64,000 nt of DNA, taken from positions 1 to 64,000 of the forward strand of contig JACTUC010000005.1 in the NCBI GenBank assembly GCA_015660995.1, in the 5' to 3' direction. The notes beneath the pieces are model-generated. The model was not told the DNA's origin, did not search any database, and saw nothing but the letters and a program-made list of their open reading frames with translations. This DNA is from Candidatus Methanomethylicaceae archaeon (GTDB lineage: Archaea > Thermoproteota > Methanomethylicia > Methanomethylicales > Methanomethylicaceae). This document shows, one piece after another, positions 61,643-64,000 of the stretch. Both the position numbers and the translations under genes were made by a program. How positions within the stretch are numbered: the first letter of the stretch is position 1; each line of letters opens with the position of its first letter.

Positions 61643-63118
61643 GTGGTTGGGGAGAAGTGTGGGGTATTTGGCGTTAAATGCTATGGTGACGACAATGCTT
61701 TCGTTTACCTATACTGGGGCCTTGTCGCCCAGAATCACCGTGGGCACGAGTCCTATGGCTTCCTCACACACTCTGAAGGCCTCAGACGCTATGTAGACCT
61801 CGGTCTTGTCCCGAGGATTGACAAGCAAGAGTTCCTCCGTTGGAACATTCTTCTGCCAGGAAAGGTCGGCATAGCCCACGTTAGATACGGAACGTCCGGG
61901 CACAAGGATGTTTACGCCCATCTGAAAGACGCGCAACCAATGGTTGTATCGAGAGGTAGGGAGAAGCTCGGGTTGGGATTCAACGGCAACCTCGTTAACA
62001 TCGGCTGGTTACGTGACATTATCACGCAGAAGAACGGGAGGCTGAAGACAACCTCAGACACCGAGCTGCTCTGCAGGTATCTCGTTGACAATGCAAGTAA
62101 TGGGATCAGGGAAAGCATCAGGCTTTGCATGGAGAATGTAGAAGGGGCATTTTCGGTTGTAGGCTTGACGTCAAAAGGCGAATTCTTTGGATTCCGGGAC
62201 CCGCTAGGCATGAGACCGCTCTGCTTGGGTCAAAGCAGGGATGGTTCAATCAAGGCGATATCATCAGAATCGGTTGGGATGAACATCAATGGCTTCGACG
62301 TCGTAAATGAGGTGAAGCCGGGCGAGATGATCCTCTTTAGGGAGGGAGGGATCGAGAGGGAGAGGCTGGTCAAGGATGGCAGGTCAGCCTTCTGCGGTTT
62401 CGAGTTTGCTTACTTCGCCCGGCCAGATTCGATTGTTAACGGTAGGTATGTCTATAAGGTCAGGGAGGAGTTTGGAAGGAACCTCGGGCGGAGATATAGG
62501 GAGGTTGTGAAGGACGCCGATCTTATAATTTCCATACCCGAAACCGCGGACGACGCGGCATACGGGCTTCACGAGGAAACTGGACTCCGATGGGAGAGGT
62601 CGCTGAGGCGTCACAGGTATGTCACGCAGAGGGCTTTCATCCTCGAGGATAATGAGCGGACGTCCACAATTGATAGGAAGATCAACGTCATAGATGGAAG
62701 CATGAGGGGCAAGCGGGTGATCGTGGTAGAGGATAGCATTGTAAGAGGCGATACTACCAAGACCATCATAAGGAAGCTCAGGGAAAGGGGTGCGGAGAAA
62801 ATATACCTGCTTGTGACGTTCCCAAGGATCTCTAATCCATGCTTCTATGGCATTGACATGGCGAGTTTCACGGAACTGATAGGGTTCTACTTAGACGAGG
62901 ATGGGATAGCGAAGGAGATAGGGGCAGATAAGGTATGCTACCAGCCCCTTGAGGATTTTATAAGGGCGACCGGCATGAGACCCGGTGACCTCTGCATGGC
63001 CTGCATAACCGGCAACTACCCGACTGAGCTAGCGCAGAGGATCGCTGACAAGGTGAGGTCGTCCGTTGAGAAGAGCGACAAGGGTAGGATCTACGAGCGT
63101 TTGGGATTGGAGGTTTAG
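61643..63118 (+). CDS. purF: Amidophosphoribosyltransferase
   Basis: 491 residues from GTG; a TATA-like TTTATAAC lies at 61614-61621. After a five-residue leader the Cys of CGVFGVK is the glutaminase nucleophile; NHRGHESYGF, GHVRYGTSG-type motif AHVRYGTSGH and VIVVEDSIVRGDTTK (PRPP loop) follow. It makes phosphoribosylamine from PRPP and glutamine, the first purine step. Followed five bases later by a paralogue. Confidence 0.95.
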   Translation: MVGEKCGVFGVKCYGDDNAFVYLYWGLVAQNHRGHESYGFLTHSEGLRRYVDLGLVPRIDKQEFLRWNILLPGKVGIAHVRYGTSGHKDVYAHLKDAQPMVVSRGREKLGLGFNGNLVNIGWLRDIITQKNGRLKTTSDTELLCRYLVDNASNGIRESIRLCMENVEGAFSVVGLTSKGEFFGFRDPLGMRPLCLGQSRDGSIKAISSESVGMNINGFDVVNEVKPGEMILFREGGIERERLVKDGRSAFCGFEFAYFARPDSIVNGRYVYKVREEFGRNLGRRYREVVKDADLIISIPETADDAAYGLHEETGLRWERSLRRHRYVTQRAFILEDNERTSTIDRKINVIDGSMRGKRVIVVEDSIVRGDTTKTIIRKLRERGAEKIYLLVTFPRISNPCFYGIDMASFTELIGFYLDEDGIAKEIGADKVCYQPLEDFIRATGMRPGDLCMACITGNYPTELAQRIADKVRSSVEKSDKGRIYERLGLEV

Positions 63119-63123
63119 TTAAG

Positions 63124-64000
63124 ATGGCGGGAATTCTCGGATTGTACCTTTTTGACAGCAGGTGGAATGCGTACAACTTTGGGGTCTTCGGACTAATGGC
63201 GCTGCAGCACAGGGGCCAGGAGACTGCTGGTCTGGAACTCTTCGGCAGCAACGAGGGAAGGAAGAAGATAACGGGGAAAGGGCTGGTTGAGGAGGTCCTG
63301 AAGCCATCAGGCGGGCAGGGACATATCTGCGTCGGCGGAGTTTCGCCTTACCCGGAGGAGAACGCAGAGGTGCTGCCTATTGCACTCTCCGATAAGGTCT
63401 CCGTGGCGATAGATGGCAAGATTCTGGCTATCGATGGCTACAGATGGAACAGGTCCCTGAAGTACGAGGATAACCTTAGGAATGGGTTCAAGGTGATAGC
63501 GAAGGGATCTTGCGCCGACATGATGAAAGATTTCTTCAGCAGATGCAGTGGTGGGTTCTCCTACGTTTCGGTCAATGATAGAAGCGAAATGATCGCTGGC
63601 AGGGGATCGTTGGGGGTAAAGCCGCTTGTTTTAGGCAAGATGGGCTTCGATGGCGGCATCATCGCGTCGGAGAGCTGTGTGATGGACATCATCGGCGAGA
63701 GGGTGCCGATAAGCCCCGCAGAGAACATCGAGCCAGGGGAGGTCAGGGTATTCACGCCTATGTCAGCGCACTCAGAGCGGAGCTCGGCATCGAAGAAGAG
63801 GGCGTACTGCAGCTTCGAATATGTCTACTTGGCGAGGCCTGATTCATACATTAACGATGTCCCAGTGTACAGGGTCCGGAGGAGTATAGGAAAGAAGCTG
63901 GCAGAAGAAGGGCCTGTGGATGCTGATGTCGTGATAGGGGTTCCTGAGACTGCAATTCCGTTTGCCATGTCCTATTCAAACGAAACAGGGATACCAGTTG
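63124..64000 (+). CDS. PurF paralogue with Ala at the catalytic Cys position, partial
   Basis: 292 codons to the right edge; the phosphoribosyltransferase end is missing. The N-terminus is MAGILGLYLFDSRWNAY, aligned to CGVFGVK of PurF, so the nucleophile Cys is Ala. ALQHRGQETAGLELF, EMIAGRGSLGVKPLVL and FEYVYLARPDSYIN still match the PurF glutaminase and linker. ATG follows GGAGGTTTAGTTAAG and overlaps nothing. Probably a non-catalytic partner or ammonia-dependent version; paired with purF as one operon. Confidence 0.88.
   Translation, partial: MAGILGLYLFDSRWNAYNFGVFGLMALQHRGQETAGLELFGSNEGRKKITGKGLVEEVLKPSGGQGHICVGGVSPYPEENAEVLPIALSDKVSVAIDGKILAIDGYRWNRSLKYEDNLRNGFKVIAKGSCADMMKDFFSRCSGGFSYVSVNDRSEMIAGRGSLGVKPLVLGKMGFDGGIIASESCVMDIIGERVPISPAENIEPGEVRVFTPMSAHSERSSASKKRAYCSFEYVYLARPDSYINDVPVYRVRRSIGKKLAEEGPVDADVVIGVPETAIPFAMSYSNETGIPV

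Noticed and set aside
1..64000. CRISPR arrays, tRNA and rRNA genes, IS elements, prophage
   Set aside because: I found no regularly spaced repeats, T-arm/cloverleaf signatures, transposase or phage genes by reading both strands; a covariance-model scan would be needed to exclude small RNAs.

Overview
The window looks like a chromosomal segment of an anaerobic archaeon, most likely in the TACK superphylum (Bathyarchaeia or Methanomethylicia/Verstraetearchaeota type; the window alone cannot decide). Reasons: a bifunctional fructose-1,6-bisphosphate aldolase/phosphatase, Alba, an Nre repair protein, a HerA/DUF87 ATPase, a homocitrate synthase with a C-terminal RAM domain, ADP-forming acyl-CoA synthetase, indolepyruvate:ferredoxin oxidoreductase, TATA boxes 22-40 bases before start codons, many GTG/TTG starts (often apparently leaderless) and oligo-T terminators. 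I saw no rRNA, tRNA, CRISPR array, intact insertion sequence or prophage.

Layout. 1-10 kb: gluconeogenesis (FBP aldolase/phosphatase), TauE/SafE exporter with DUF1634 partner, ilvD, thyX, a thioesterase, two unknown genes, iorBA, a HAD hydrolase, Alba and an AbrB-ACT regulator. 10-13 kb: a 1001-residue HerA-like ATPase ending in about 235 residues of cysteine-rich zinc knuckles. 13-19 kb: lysine-type homocitrate synthase, then a nucleobase-salvage group (yeast-like cytosine deaminase, HD protein, MTA phosphorylase, phosphoribosyltransferase, NCS1 permease). 19-22 kb: small membrane proteins and a regulator/small subunit/Na+ symporter operon. 22-26.6 kb: a cytosolic group 3b-type [NiFe] hydrogenase in hydBGDA order with a thioredoxin-like gene. 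26.6-33.5 kb: MFS transporter, lysine-rich membrane protein, radical SAM + Nre pair, thioesterase and a surface-protein pair.

33.5-44.5 kb is the most unusual part. On the minus strand lies a corrinoid methyl-transfer cluster: B12-binding protein, UroD-fold methyltransferase, an unrecognised 155-residue protein, an MtbA/MtaA-like methylcobamide:CoM methyltransferase and a 47-residue YHS protein. Next to it is an island on both strands with a zinc-finger protein, a COG1964-like radical SAM enzyme, a COG0523-like GTPase, a DUF169 protein, a HemW-like radical SAM protein, a phenylacetate-CoA-ligase-like adenylating protein lacking its C-terminal lid, and a polyferredoxin. I read this as a candidate methyl-transfer plus cofactor-modification system; its chemistry is not established from sequence.

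44.5-58.4 kb: a Cu+-type P-type ATPase, an unknown 109-residue protein behind a palindromic operator, an M20 peptidase, a pyruvate-kinase-C-like protein, a cupin, an ADP-forming acyl-CoA synthetase subunit, a COG2100-like radical SAM protein, a DMT transporter, NikR next to a ZnuABC-type metal transporter, and a universal stress protein. 58.5-64 kb: a HAD phosphatase, a nucleotidyltransferase, and purine genes purC, purF and a second PurF paralogue whose catalytic cysteine is alanine, cut by the right edge.
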